33,326 nt of DNA, taken from positions 1 through 33,326 of the forward strand of contig CADCTN010000178.1 of assembly GCA_902805535.1 (NCBI GenBank), in the 5' to 3' direction. The position numbers and the translations under genes were made by a program. A model generated the notes under the pieces. That model ran no database searches. It was not told the origin of the DNA and was given only the letters and a program-made list of their open reading frames with translations. Positions within the stretch are counted from its first letter, which is position 1. Every line of letters starts with the position of its first letter. The stretch is from an uncultured Blastococcus sp. (GTDB lineage: Bacteria; Actinomycetota; Actinomycetes; Mycobacteriales; Geodermatophilaceae). Positions 16,380-25,255 of the stretch are shown here, piece by piece.

Positions 16380-16925
16380 TCAGCTGGCCAGCGGCCAGCG
16401 CAGGCCGACCTTGTTCTCGTCCGGGTCCACGACCATGGCGAAGCGGATGTCCCCGCCGGACCAGGTGATCGGCGCCTGGTAGCTGACCGCGCCGGCGGCG
16501 ACGAGCTCGTCGTGCTTGGCGGTCACCTCGTCGGCGTTGCGGAACCCGAACTCCAGGGTCACCTTGCGGTCCCCGTTCCCGGTGCCGGTGGGCTGGTAGG
16601 TCGAGTCGAACCCCGCCTGGGTGTACTCGACGGTCTCCCACACGAAGATCGTGTCGTTGGGCATCCGGAAGCGCACCGCGCCGCCGCTGGTGTCCACGTC
16701 GGCCGGAACGGCCAGCCCCAAGCGCCGGTAGAACTCCAGCGACCGCGGGATGTCGGCGACGATCAGCCCGACGATGCCCAGCCCCAGAGTGCCGCCGGGG
16801 ACGGGGGGGCTGGGCGTGTCGGCGGCCGTCGGGGGAGTGGTGGAGCTGCAGGCTGCGAGGGCCGCGGTGGCGAGGGCGCCGACCGAGCCCAGCAGCATCG
16901 TGCGCCGGCTGGACGTGCTGACCAT
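16380..16925 (-). CDS. Exported lipoprotein with VOC/glyoxalase-like domain
   Basis: MVSTSSRRTMLLGSVGALATAALAACSS (twin-Arg + lipobox) followed by GIVGLIVADIPRSLEFYRRLGLAVPADVD...; RBS GGGGAGAG before ATG 16925 (longer ORF to 16970 possible). Confidence 0.83.
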   Translation of the reverse strand: MVSTSSRRTMLLGSVGALATAALAACSSTTPPTAADTPSPPVPGGTLGLGIVGLIVADIPRSLEFYRRLGLAVPADVDTSGGAVRFRMPNDTIFVWETVEYTQAGFDSTYQPTGTGNGDRKVTLEFGFRNADEVTAKHDELVAAGAVSYQAPITWSGGDIRFAMVVDPDENKVGLRWPLAS

Positions 16926-16960
16926 GGTCTCTCCCCGAGGCGTCATCCGAGTGCCGTGAA

Positions 16961-17010
16961 GGTTCAACACAACACCGACCGTTCTACCCGTGTTGAACGG
17001 TCAACGTCAA
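16961..17010 (-). promoter_or_regulatory. Second copy of the MarR-module promoter/operator, driving the VOC lipoprotein
   Basis: Minus strand TTGACGTTGACCGTTCAACACGGGTAGAAC (17010-16981), with half operator GTTGAACC at 16968-16961. Confidence 0.72.
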
Positions 17011-17149
17011 CCCCGGTCCAAGGGACCGACAAGGGTCCGGGGTGCTCATCGGCGAGCAAGGCCCGGCCTGCCACGTCGGCGACACTGCCGCCCACAAAGA
17101 TGTGCTCTGATATGTGGTATTGCGATCTGCTCGACAGAACGAGGATGCC

Positions 17150-18541
17150 ATGCCCACGGACGACGACGGCGCACTTGTGTCTCCCAACCGCACCTTGGGT
17201 GTGCTGGCGACCGGCGTCCTCGCGTTCGTCCTCGCGCAGACGATGATCATCCCTGCACTGCCCACGATCGCCCTGGAGTACGGCGTGACCAGCTCGACCA
17301 CCGTCTGGTTGCTCACCGGCTTCTTGCTCTCCGCGAGCATCTGCGCGCCGCTGGCGGGCAGGGCAGGAGACATGTTCGGCAGGCGGCGCGTGCTGCTGGT
17401 CGTCCTGGCAGTCTTCGCCGTTGCGCTGGCCGGCTCCGCACTTGCCGGATCGATCGAGGTGCTCCTCGCCGCGCGCGTCGTCCAGGGTGTCGGCAGCGCA
17501 GTGATGCCGCTGTCGATCGGCATCATCCGGGATGAGTTCCCGGCGGAGCGAGTGCCCACGGCAATCGGCATGGTCACCGCCATGCTGGGAGGGGGCAGCG
17601 CCCTCGGGGTGGTGCTTGCGGGGGCCTTCATCGACTACCTCAGCGTGGCCTGGATGTTCGGCTTCGCTGCGGTCATGACCTCCGCCGCCACCCTGGCAGG
17701 AATGCGCTTCCTGCCGCGGTCTAAGCCGCAGCGGGCCGCCAGGATCGACTGGGGTGGGGCCGTCCTGCTGTCGGTCGGCCTCGGCGCCTTCCTGCTCGCC
17801 GTCAGCGAAGGGAACCGATGGGGATGGACGTCGCCTGCAGTCATCGCCCTCGCCCTGGGATCGGTCGTCACCACGGTCGCGTTCGTTCGCCATGAGCTGG
17901 CCGCTCCCACGCCACTCGTCGACATCCGTCTCATGGGACGGCGAGCCGTGTGGACCAACAACGTTGCTGCCGCCGGCGTGGGGTTCGCGCTCTTCGGGTC
18001 GCTCGTGCTCGTGCCTGAGCTGGTGCAGCTGCCCGCCTCGACGGGGTTCGGCTTCGGCTCGACGGCTGGGATCTCGGCACTCGTCATGCTCCCGCACTCC
18101 ATCCTGATGTTCCTGGCTGCTCCGCTGAGCGGATGGTTGGCGACCAGGCACGGCTCCCGTCTCCCACTCGGTGCAGGCGCGGTCGTGGCGACGGGTGCGT
18201 ACCTGCTGCTCGCCTCCAGCCATGGTTCCCTCGTGACGCTCGCCGTCGGCAGTGGCCTCGTCGGCATCAGTGTCGGCCTCGCCATCGCGGCCCTCGGCAA
18301 CCTCAGCGTGCAGTCCGTGGACGTGGACGACACCGGGATCGCCACCGGCATGAACACGGTGAGCCGGACCGTGGGCGGCTCGATCGGTGCTCAGGTCACG
18401 GCCGCCGTCATGGCCGCCAGCGCGTCGTCGATCACCGGCCTGCCCACCAGTCAGGGGTTCGCATGGGCCTTCGCGTGCAGTGCCCTGGCCTCGGTCCTTG
18501 CTCTCGCGGTGGTGCCGCTGATGGGGGCCCCGGGTCGTTGA
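17150..18541 (+). CDS. MFS transporter, DHA2/EmrB-type
   Basis: GVLAFVLAQTMIIPALPTIALEYG, LAGRAGDMFGRRRVLLVV, multiple TM segments; RBS ACGAGGA. Confidence 0.9.
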   Translation: MPTDDDGALVSPNRTLGVLATGVLAFVLAQTMIIPALPTIALEYGVTSSTTVWLLTGFLLSASICAPLAGRAGDMFGRRRVLLVVLAVFAVALAGSALAGSIEVLLAARVVQGVGSAVMPLSIGIIRDEFPAERVPTAIGMVTAMLGGGSALGVVLAGAFIDYLSVAWMFGFAAVMTSAATLAGMRFLPRSKPQRAARIDWGGAVLLSVGLGAFLLAVSEGNRWGWTSPAVIALALGSVVTTVAFVRHELAAPTPLVDIRLMGRRAVWTNNVAAAGVGFALFGSLVLVPELVQLPASTGFGFGSTAGISALVMLPHSILMFLAAPLSGWLATRHGSRLPLGAGAVVATGAYLLLASSHGSLVTLAVGSGLVGISVGLAIAALGNLSVQSVDVDDTGIATGMNTVSRTVGGSIGAQVTAAVMAASASSITGLPTSQGFAWAFACSALASVLALAVVPLMGAPGR

Positions 18542-18680
18542 CGTTGCGTCGCACGGCGATCGCAAACTGCCCGGGCGATGCACAAGAGGCGGAACATTAT
18601 TCTGCAGAGCAGATAGTCTGTCTTGTGACTGCCCCCGGACCGTGATCGCCGCCAAGGCGATCCACAACGCAGGAGAGACC

Positions 18681-19121
18681 ATGACGAGTGGTACCAGTTC
18701 GTTCGTGACCCACCGCGCGACCATCACCGCCGAGGGCGCCCAGCGGGTCCTCGGGGCCGGCGTCGAGAAGGCGACCGGACTCGATGCGCCGTCAGTGATC
18801 GCGGTGGTCGACGCGAGCGGCACGCTCCTGGCCATGCTGCGCATGGACGGCTCTCCGGTCATCGGCGCCCACCTCGCGGAACGCAAGGCGCGGACCTCGA
18901 TCCTCCTCGGCGGCGCAGACACCGGTCAGGTGGCGCAAGCCGTCCATCAGGATGCCGGCCGCTCCGCGGCACTGTCCTCGGTTCCCGACATCACGATCCT
19001 CGCTGGGGCCACCCCGATCAGGATCGACGGCGTCGTCGTCGGTGCAGTGGGCGTGAGCTCCCCCTCGCACGCGGTGGAGGCCGAGATCGCCACAGCGGCC
19101 GCTGAGTCGGTCGCCGGCTGA
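18681..19121 (+). CDS. Heme-binding-protein-like GlcG/HbpS (DUF336) family
   Basis: SVIAVVDASGTLLAMLRMDGSPVIGAHLAERKARTSI; VVVGAVGVSSPSHAVEAEIA; RBS AGGAGAG. Confidence 0.85.
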   Translation: MTSGTSSFVTHRATITAEGAQRVLGAGVEKATGLDAPSVIAVVDASGTLLAMLRMDGSPVIGAHLAERKARTSILLGGADTGQVAQAVHQDAGRSAALSSVPDITILAGATPIRIDGVVVGAVGVSSPSHAVEAEIATAAAESVAG

Positions 19122-19150
19122 CCCCTGCTCGAAGGAGACAGGGACCCCCC

Positions 19151-20890
19151 ATGGACCTGGTCGTCGAGAAGAACGTCATGGTTCCCATGCGCGATGGGGT
19201 GGAGCTGGCAACTGACGTCTACCGGCCGGCCGCCGCGGGCGCGTACCCGGTCCTGATCAACCGCCTGCCGTACGACAAGGACCTCCCGGCGCTCGCCAGC
19301 TACAGCTTCGACGTCCTCCGTGGCGCGCGTTCGGGACATGCGGTCGTGGTCCAGGACACCCGTGGGCGCTACCGGTCGGGAGGTGACTTCACCCCGTTCG
19401 TCGACGACGCGGACGATGGTGAGGTCACCGTCGCCTGGGCGGCACGGCAGCCATGGTCCTCTGGCCGGGTCGGCATGATCGGAGGCTCCTACTTCGGCAC
19501 GACCCAATGGCTGGCGGCCACCCGCGCCCCTGCCGGTCTGCGGGCCATAGCGCCCTTCGAGACCGCGGACCAGCTCTACGACGGGTGGGCCTACCAAGGC
19601 GGCGCCTTCCAGCTCGGGTTCAACCTGAACTGGTGTCTGTCGTCGCTCGGCTTGGGTGAGATGGTCCGCCGCCTCTCGAGCGGGGGCGCCACGCCGGGTC
19701 AGCTCGAGGCCCTCGTCGAGGCGATCGACGACAACGACGCGCTCTACGCACGACTCCCTCTGGTCGACATGCCGGTGCTGGACGAGGTGGCGCCGTACTA
19801 CCGGCAGTGGCTGAGCCACCCGATGGAGAGTGACTACTGGAGGGCTCACGCGGTCCGGGAGTCATGGTCGAGCATCACGGTTCCGGCGCTCAACATGGGC
19901 GGGTGGTACGACCTCTTCCTGAAGGGCACCATCGCGAACTACCTGGGAATGCGTCAGCACGGAGGCAGTGCGCGGGCCCGTGACCACCAGCGACTCGTCA
20001 TCGGGCCCTGGGCCCACGGGCCACTGACCGGGTGGTTCCCCGAGCACGGCTTCGGCCTGATGTCGGGCACCGACGCCCACGACCTGACGGGGATCCAGCT
20101 GCGGTGGTTCGACGAGCACCTCAGCGAGGTCTCGCCCCTGCCCGAGAGCAAACCTGTCGAGATCTTCGTCATGGGGGTCAACAGCTGGCAGTTCGAGGAC
20201 GAGTGGCCGCTGCCGGACACGCAGTACGTGGACTGGTTCCTCGACAGCGATGGCCAGGCCAACTCCGCTGCGGGAAACGGCAGGCTGTCCACCAGCTGTC
20301 CCCGCCGGCCGGGCTATGACGCCTTCCTGTACGACCCGCGCCATCCGGTCCCGACCGTCGGGGGTGCGACCTATCTGCCCGGACTCGCCGTCGGAGCGAA
20401 CGCCGGCCCCCGGGACCAGCGAAGGGTCGAGGATCGCGCCGACGTCCTGTGCTACACGTCGGAGCCGCTGTCAGAGCCTCTCACCGTCATCGGGCCCGTC
20501 GAGCTGGTCCTGCTGGCATCCTCGTCCGCGCTCGACACCGACTTCACCGCCAAGCTGATCGACGTGCGGCCCGACGGAACGGCGATCAACATCGCCGAGG
20601 GGATCCTCCGCGCACGGTACCGCTACGGATTCGACAGGTCCGTCCACATGGAAGCGGGTGAGATCTACGAGATGATCGTCGATCTCGTGGCCACGGCGAA
20701 CGTGTTCGCCGTGGGTCACCGGCTCCGGTTGGAGGTCTCGAGCAGCAACTTCCCGCGCTTCGACCGCAACACCAACACCGGGGGAGACATCGCCACCGAC
20801 GGAACGGACAGTCTCGTCCAGGCGGTCAACCGCGTGCATCACGGTCCCGTCAGCCGCTCACGCCTGGTGCTGCCGGTCATTCGCCGATGA
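19151..20890 (+). CDS. CocE/NonD family hydrolase (X-Pro dipeptidyl-peptidase S15 fold)
   Basis: VPMRDGVELATDVYRP, VVVQDTRGRYRSGGDF, nucleophile GGSYFGTTQ, C-terminal jelly-roll RLRLEVSSSNFPRFDRNTNTGG. Confidence 0.93.
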   Translation: MDLVVEKNVMVPMRDGVELATDVYRPAAAGAYPVLINRLPYDKDLPALASYSFDVLRGARSGHAVVVQDTRGRYRSGGDFTPFVDDADDGEVTVAWAARQPWSSGRVGMIGGSYFGTTQWLAATRAPAGLRAIAPFETADQLYDGWAYQGGAFQLGFNLNWCLSSLGLGEMVRRLSSGGATPGQLEALVEAIDDNDALYARLPLVDMPVLDEVAPYYRQWLSHPMESDYWRAHAVRESWSSITVPALNMGGWYDLFLKGTIANYLGMRQHGGSARARDHQRLVIGPWAHGPLTGWFPEHGFGLMSGTDAHDLTGIQLRWFDEHLSEVSPLPESKPVEIFVMGVNSWQFEDEWPLPDTQYVDWFLDSDGQANSAAGNGRLSTSCPRRPGYDAFLYDPRHPVPTVGGATYLPGLAVGANAGPRDQRRVEDRADVLCYTSEPLSEPLTVIGPVELVLLASSSALDTDFTAKLIDVRPDGTAINIAEGILRARYRYGFDRSVHMEAGEIYEMIVDLVATANVFAVGHRLRLEVSSSNFPRFDRNTNTGGDIATDGTDSLVQAVNRVHHGPVSRSRLVLPVIRR

Positions 20891-20910
20891 CGGCGCCGGC
20901 TCACCGCCCG

Positions 20911-21747
20911 TCACGCAGCCAGGGTCCCACTGTCGACGGGAAGTGATGCGCCGGTGATGTAGCGGGCCTCGTCGGAGGCGAGGAACAGCACGGCGTTGCT
21001 GATGTCGATCGGCTCGACCCACGGGTTCGGGAGAAGCCCCATGCCGCGGGAGATCTCGGCGAAGTCGTCGATGGTCGGCTCGTCCAGGTGCGGCAGGAAC
21101 AGGCGCCACGACTTCTGGTTCATGATCATGGGGGTGTTCGTCTGCGTGGGGAGAACCGCATTGACCCGGATGGCATGCTCGCCGAGCTCGATGGCCATGG
21201 ACTTCATCAGGCCCTGAACCCCGTGCTTGGCCGCGACATAGTGCGAGATGTTGGGGTAAGCCCGGATGCCGGCAACCGAGGTGGTCAGGATCACCGAGCC
21301 ACCGCGCCCTCCCGCGACGATGTGCGCGATCGACGCCTTGCACGTGTGCCACACCCCTGTCAGGTTGACGTCGAGCAGGAGCTGCCACTCCTCCTGGTCC
21401 AGCTCGTCCGTGCGACCGTGCTTGTTGCCGATCCCGGCGTTGGCGCTGACGATGTCGAGCCGGCCGAACCGCTCCACGCCCTCGTCGACGGCTGCCACGA
21501 GCTCGGAGAGGTTACGGACATCAGCCTTCCGGGCCACGATGCAGCCACCGACGCTCTCCACCATCCGGACCGTCTCGGCGAGGTCCTCCTCCGAACCGCC
21601 CGGGTAGCCCCGCCCAGGGATGTCGACGCAGGCGTCGATGGCGATGATGTCGGCACCTTCCTCCGCGAGGCGGACCGCGTGGGACCGCCCCTGTCCCCTC
21701 GCTGCCCCGGTGATGAACGCGACCTTGCCTTCGACTCGCCCTGCCAT
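20911..21747 (-). CDS. Mycofactocin-coupled SDR family oxidoreductase
   Basis: GKVAFITGAARGQGRSHAVRLAEEGADIIAIDAC, YVAAKHG catalytic motif, VLPTQTNTPMIMN, typical of the TIGR03971-type subgroup. Confidence 0.88.
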   Translation of the reverse strand: MAGRVEGKVAFITGAARGQGRSHAVRLAEEGADIIAIDACVDIPGRGYPGGSEEDLAETVRMVESVGGCIVARKADVRNLSELVAAVDEGVERFGRLDIVSANAGIGNKHGRTDELDQEEWQLLLDVNLTGVWHTCKASIAHIVAGGRGGSVILTTSVAGIRAYPNISHYVAAKHGVQGLMKSMAIELGEHAIRVNAVLPTQTNTPMIMNQKSWRLFLPHLDEPTIDDFAEISRGMGLLPNPWVEPIDISNAVLFLASDEARYITGASLPVDSGTLAA

Positions 21748-21819
21748 GGTCGATCTCGCTTCCTCGGCGTGTGCCGATCCGGTGGTGTGCGCGACACGTG
21801 TGCGTCACGCCCTCTGGCC

Positions 21820-22983
21820 TCAGCGCACGAGACGAAAGAAGCTGCGGATGTCCGCCAGTAGGAGCTCAGGCTCCTCGAGCGACGCGAAGTGCCCCCCTCG
21901 CGGCATGGCGGTGAACTGCCGGAGGTCGTACCGCGCCTCCACCCAGGGACGGATGGCCGGAAGATTCTCCTTGGGGAAGGCGGCGAAGCCGGTCGGGACC
22001 TCGACCTTGGGGTACTCGTACGCCGCGTTGTCGTGGCGTCGCTCGTAGTACATCCGCGCTGACGAGGCGATCGAGTTCGGCGCCCAATAGAACATGAGAT
22101 TCGTCAGCAGGACGTCCTTGCTCAGCGACTCCTCGAAGTGGTCATCCCAGTCGCTCCAGCTGCGGAACTTCTCGACGATCCATGCCGCGAGCCCAGCCGG
22201 TGAGTCGGCCTGGGCGATGGCCACTGACATCGGCCGGGTCGCCTGCTGCAGCCAGTAGCCCCACTCCTCCTGGAGGAAGTGCCGGCGCCTCGCTATCGCC
22301 TCGCGCGCCTCGGGCGTCTCGGACTGCGCCGGATCGTCCATGTCGATCTGGCTGCTCGCGATGCCGAAGTTGAGGTGCAGCCCGATGACCGACTCGGGGT
22401 ACATCGATGCGACCTTGGAGGTGATCATGGCCCCCCAGTCGCCGCCTTGCATGCCGAAGCGGTCGTATCCCAGGGAGGTCATCAGCGTGTGCATCGCCCT
22501 CGCGCATCGCTCCAGACCCCAGCCCGGTTCCCGCGGTTGCCCTCCGAAGCCGTAGCCCGGCAGGGAAGGGATCACCAGGTCGACGGCGTCCTGCGCTTCC
22601 CCGCCGTGGTGCACCGGATCTGTCAGTGGCTCGATGAGGTGCTGGAACTCCACGATCGAACCGGGCCACCCGTGGGCCAGTAGCAGGGGGATGGCGTCAG
22701 GGGATCCGCTGCGGACCCACCAGAAGTGCAGGTCGACTCCGTCGACCTCGCAGAGGTACAGCGGGAACCGGTTGAGGGACCGTTCCTGGGCGCGCCAGTC
22801 GTACTCGTCCCTCCAGTAGTCGCACAGCTCTCTGATGTAGCTCACGTCGGCGCCGGCGTCCCACCCGGTCCCCGGAACCGGTTCCGCCCAGCGGGTGTTC
22901 GAGAGGCGTCGGTGCAGGTCGTCGAGGACCGTCTGTGGCACAGCGATGGGCGCTGGGCGGACACGCTCGTCGCGAGGGTGCAT
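21820..22983 (-). CDS. Epoxide hydrolase with EHN domain (start may be GTG 23121)
   Basis: LDDLHRRLSNTRW EHN start, LLAHGWPGSIVEFQHLIEPL, nucleophile GGDWGA, late PRGGHFASLEEPELL. Confidence 0.92.
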   Translation of the reverse strand: MHPRDERVRPAPIAVPQTVLDDLHRRLSNTRWAEPVPGTGWDAGADVSYIRELCDYWRDEYDWRAQERSLNRFPLYLCEVDGVDLHFWWVRSGSPDAIPLLLAHGWPGSIVEFQHLIEPLTDPVHHGGEAQDAVDLVIPSLPGYGFGGQPREPGWGLERCARAMHTLMTSLGYDRFGMQGGDWGAMITSKVASMYPESVIGLHLNFGIASSQIDMDDPAQSETPEAREAIARRRHFLQEEWGYWLQQATRPMSVAIAQADSPAGLAAWIVEKFRSWSDWDDHFEESLSKDVLLTNLMFYWAPNSIASSARMYYERRHDNAAYEYPKVEVPTGFAAFPKENLPAIRPWVEARYDLRQFTAMPRGGHFASLEEPELLLADIRSFFRLVR

Positions 22984-23117
22984 GACGGTCTGCTCATGGT
23001 CAGGCCCGACCGGCGGGCCGGTCGCGGCACCGCGCGAGTCCGGGGCGGTGTTCCGCACCGCAGTGACGGGTACCGCTGTACGGAACGGTTCGTCTCGACT
23101 GGCCGTGCCGCGGTCGC

Positions 23118-23861
23118 TCACAGCCGCAGCCCCCCACTGGCTTCGATGATCTGGGCCGTGACCCACCCGGACTCCTCCGAGGCGAGGAAGGCCACCAGGC
23201 CGACGATGTCCGACACCTGCCCGATGCGGCCATGCGCTGTCAGCGAGCTGATTCGCTGCCTCGCCTCCTCATCGAGCCAATCCGCGGTCATGTCGGTGTC
23301 GTAGACGCCGGGAACGACGGAGTTGACGGTGATCCCCCGCGGCCCCAGTGCTTCGGCCAAGGAGAGCGTCACGTTCTGCATCGCGGCCTTCGTGGGTCCG
23401 TAGGCGCAGGCGCGCGGCATCGCGACCCGGGTCGACACCGACGAGATGTTGATGATCCTGCCGCCGTCGCTCATCGTCCTCAGGGCTCCCTGCGTCAGGA
23501 AGAAGGGGCCTCGAAAGTTGGTCTCGACCAGGCGATCGAAGATCTCCGGGGTGATGGTGTCCATCTCCCCGCTGAACGAGAAGCCGGCATTGTTGACCAG
23601 GATGTCGATCCGGCCCTCGTGCGCGTCGACGTCGGCCAGCAGTCGGTCGACCTGTGTCAGATCGCGGAGATCCGCGGCGATGGGCCGGGCCTCACCTCCC
23701 GCGGCGACGATCGAGCGGACTGTCTCGTCCGCTGCGGCCGCGTCGGCGCCGAAGTGGACGATGACCTTCGAGCCGTCCGCGGCCAGCCGCTGGGCGATCG
23801 CTCTGCCGATGCCACGGCTTGCGCCCGTGACGATGGCGATCGTGCCGGTGGATGAGGGCAT
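23118..23861 (-). CDS. SDR family oxidoreductase (FabG-like)
   Basis: TIAIVTGASRGIGRAIAQRLAADG, NNAGFSFSG, YGPTKAAM active site. Confidence 0.92.
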   Translation of the reverse strand: MPSSTGTIAIVTGASRGIGRAIAQRLAADGSKVIVHFGADAAAADETVRSIVAAGGEARPIAADLRDLTQVDRLLADVDAHEGRIDILVNNAGFSFSGEMDTITPEIFDRLVETNFRGPFFLTQGALRTMSDGGRIINISSVSTRVAMPRACAYGPTKAAMQNVTLSLAEALGPRGITVNSVVPGVYDTDMTADWLDEEARQRISSLTAHGRIGQVSDIVGLVAFLASEESGWVTAQIIEASGGLRL

Positions 23862-23925
23862 CGCGTGTGTCTCCTGGTCGTGAGGTCAGCGTCGGCGGCG
23901 AGCGTGTCGGTCAGCCATGCCGCCG

Positions 23926-25113
23926 TCAGCGGGAGTGGCTCATCGGTCTGGTGAGCGTGGGCCGGAGTCGTCCGAGCTCCCGGGCCGCGCCGAACCCCAC
24001 GAGGCCCGCCAGTTGGTCATTCCTGACGTAGCCGATGACCGAGCCACGGATCTGTCCGCCCGAGAGGGCCTCGCCCTCCAGCGGCACCACGTGATCGGCG
24101 TCGTCGGTGTGCCCGACGACCTGGATCTTGATCCCGAACTGGTCCGACCAGACGTAGGGTGGCTTGTCCGTCGGCGGCAGCACTCCCATGATGGAGTGCG
24201 CGACGACGCTGGCCTGGACGGTCGCCGACGTCCAGTGCTCACGTCGTCGGAACGTCCCTGTGTCGTCCTGCCACGCCGCAACATCGCCCACGGCCCAGAC
24301 ATCGGTCAGTCCGAGGACGCGCCCGCTGCCATCGCAGCGGATCCCGTCGGCGAGATCGAGACCCGGACGTGCCAGCCAGCCGACGTCAGGCACGCCGCCG
24401 ATGCCGACGACCGTGACGTCGGCACCGATGCTCGTGCCGTCGGCGAGGTGGATCTCGGTGGCGTCGCTGGACGGGTCGGAGAACCCTGTCACCTGCGCGT
24501 TCGTACGAAGATCCACGCCGGCCTCACGCATGAGGCGAGCGCAGATGTCCCCGACGCCTGCGCCCAGGGTGCGCGCGAAAGGAGTGGCTGCCGATTCCAG
24601 GACGGTGACGGCCATCCCTCGCTTCAGCGCGCTGCTCGCCACCTCGGCACCGACGAAGCCACTGCCGACCACGAGCAGGGACCGGGCCTGCTCCATGGCG
24701 GCGCGCAACCGGTGCGCGTCATCGATCGTCCGAAGGCTCAGCGCAGACTCGGGCTGACCCGGAAGTCGGCGGGCGATCACGCCGGTGGCAAGGACGATCG
24801 AGTCGGCTGACCACACGGTCCCATCCGTCGTCTCGACCTCGCCGGTTCGCAGCGCGCACACGCGTTGCCCCGGGACGAGTTCGACGCCCAACGCCTCGAA
24901 GTCCGCAGGACCGCGCAGAGAGAGCTGATGGGCCTGCCAGGCACCGGTCAGCAGCTGCTTCGAGAGGGGTGGGCGGTCATAGGGCAGGTGGGTCTCCTCA
25001 CCCACCATGGTGATGCGTCCGGTGTGGCCGAGGTCCCGTACGTGCTCGGCGACGCGCAGGCCACCCAGTCCGGTACCCACCACCAGGACATCGGAGCGAG
25101 CGGCTGTGTTCAC
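23926..25113 (-). CDS. NAD(P)/FAD-dependent ferredoxin reductase (P450 partner; alternative start 25134)
   Basis: VLVVGTGLGGLRVAEHVRDLGHTGRITMVGEETHLPYDRPPLSKQLL, LLVVGSGFVGAEVASS, VWAVGDVAAW. Confidence 0.93.
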   Translation of the reverse strand: MNTAARSDVLVVGTGLGGLRVAEHVRDLGHTGRITMVGEETHLPYDRPPLSKQLLTGAWQAHQLSLRGPADFEALGVELVPGQRVCALRTGEVETTDGTVWSADSIVLATGVIARRLPGQPESALSLRTIDDAHRLRAAMEQARSLLVVGSGFVGAEVASSALKRGMAVTVLESAATPFARTLGAGVGDICARLMREAGVDLRTNAQVTGFSDPSSDATEIHLADGTSIGADVTVVGIGGVPDVGWLARPGLDLADGIRCDGSGRVLGLTDVWAVGDVAAWQDDTGTFRRREHWTSATVQASVVAHSIMGVLPPTDKPPYVWSDQFGIKIQVVGHTDDADHVVPLEGEALSGGQIRGSVIGYVRNDQLAGLVGFGAARELGRLRPTLTRPMSHSR

Positions 25114-25255
25114 AGGAATCCTTCGCCCATCCATGTTCTGCTCAGCAGTACTAGATTATGTCAGGTGGGATACCGTAGCGTGTAGCGTGCCTCACATCAA
25201 GGCGCCCAGACGACCGGGATCGCATGCGTGCACTCACACAGAAGGAGGTCCTCCG

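Noticed and set aside
17011-17042. Hairpin CCCCGGTCCAAGGGACC...GGGTCCGGGG upstream of the VOC promoter
   Set aside because: Short imperfect GC-rich stems are expected at this base composition; no placement argument for a terminator or riboswitch.
16964-18922. 652-aa minus-strand ORF opposite the MFS transporter
   Set aside because: Low-complexity His/Asp/Arg-rich translation; plus-strand MFS has TM segments and RBS.
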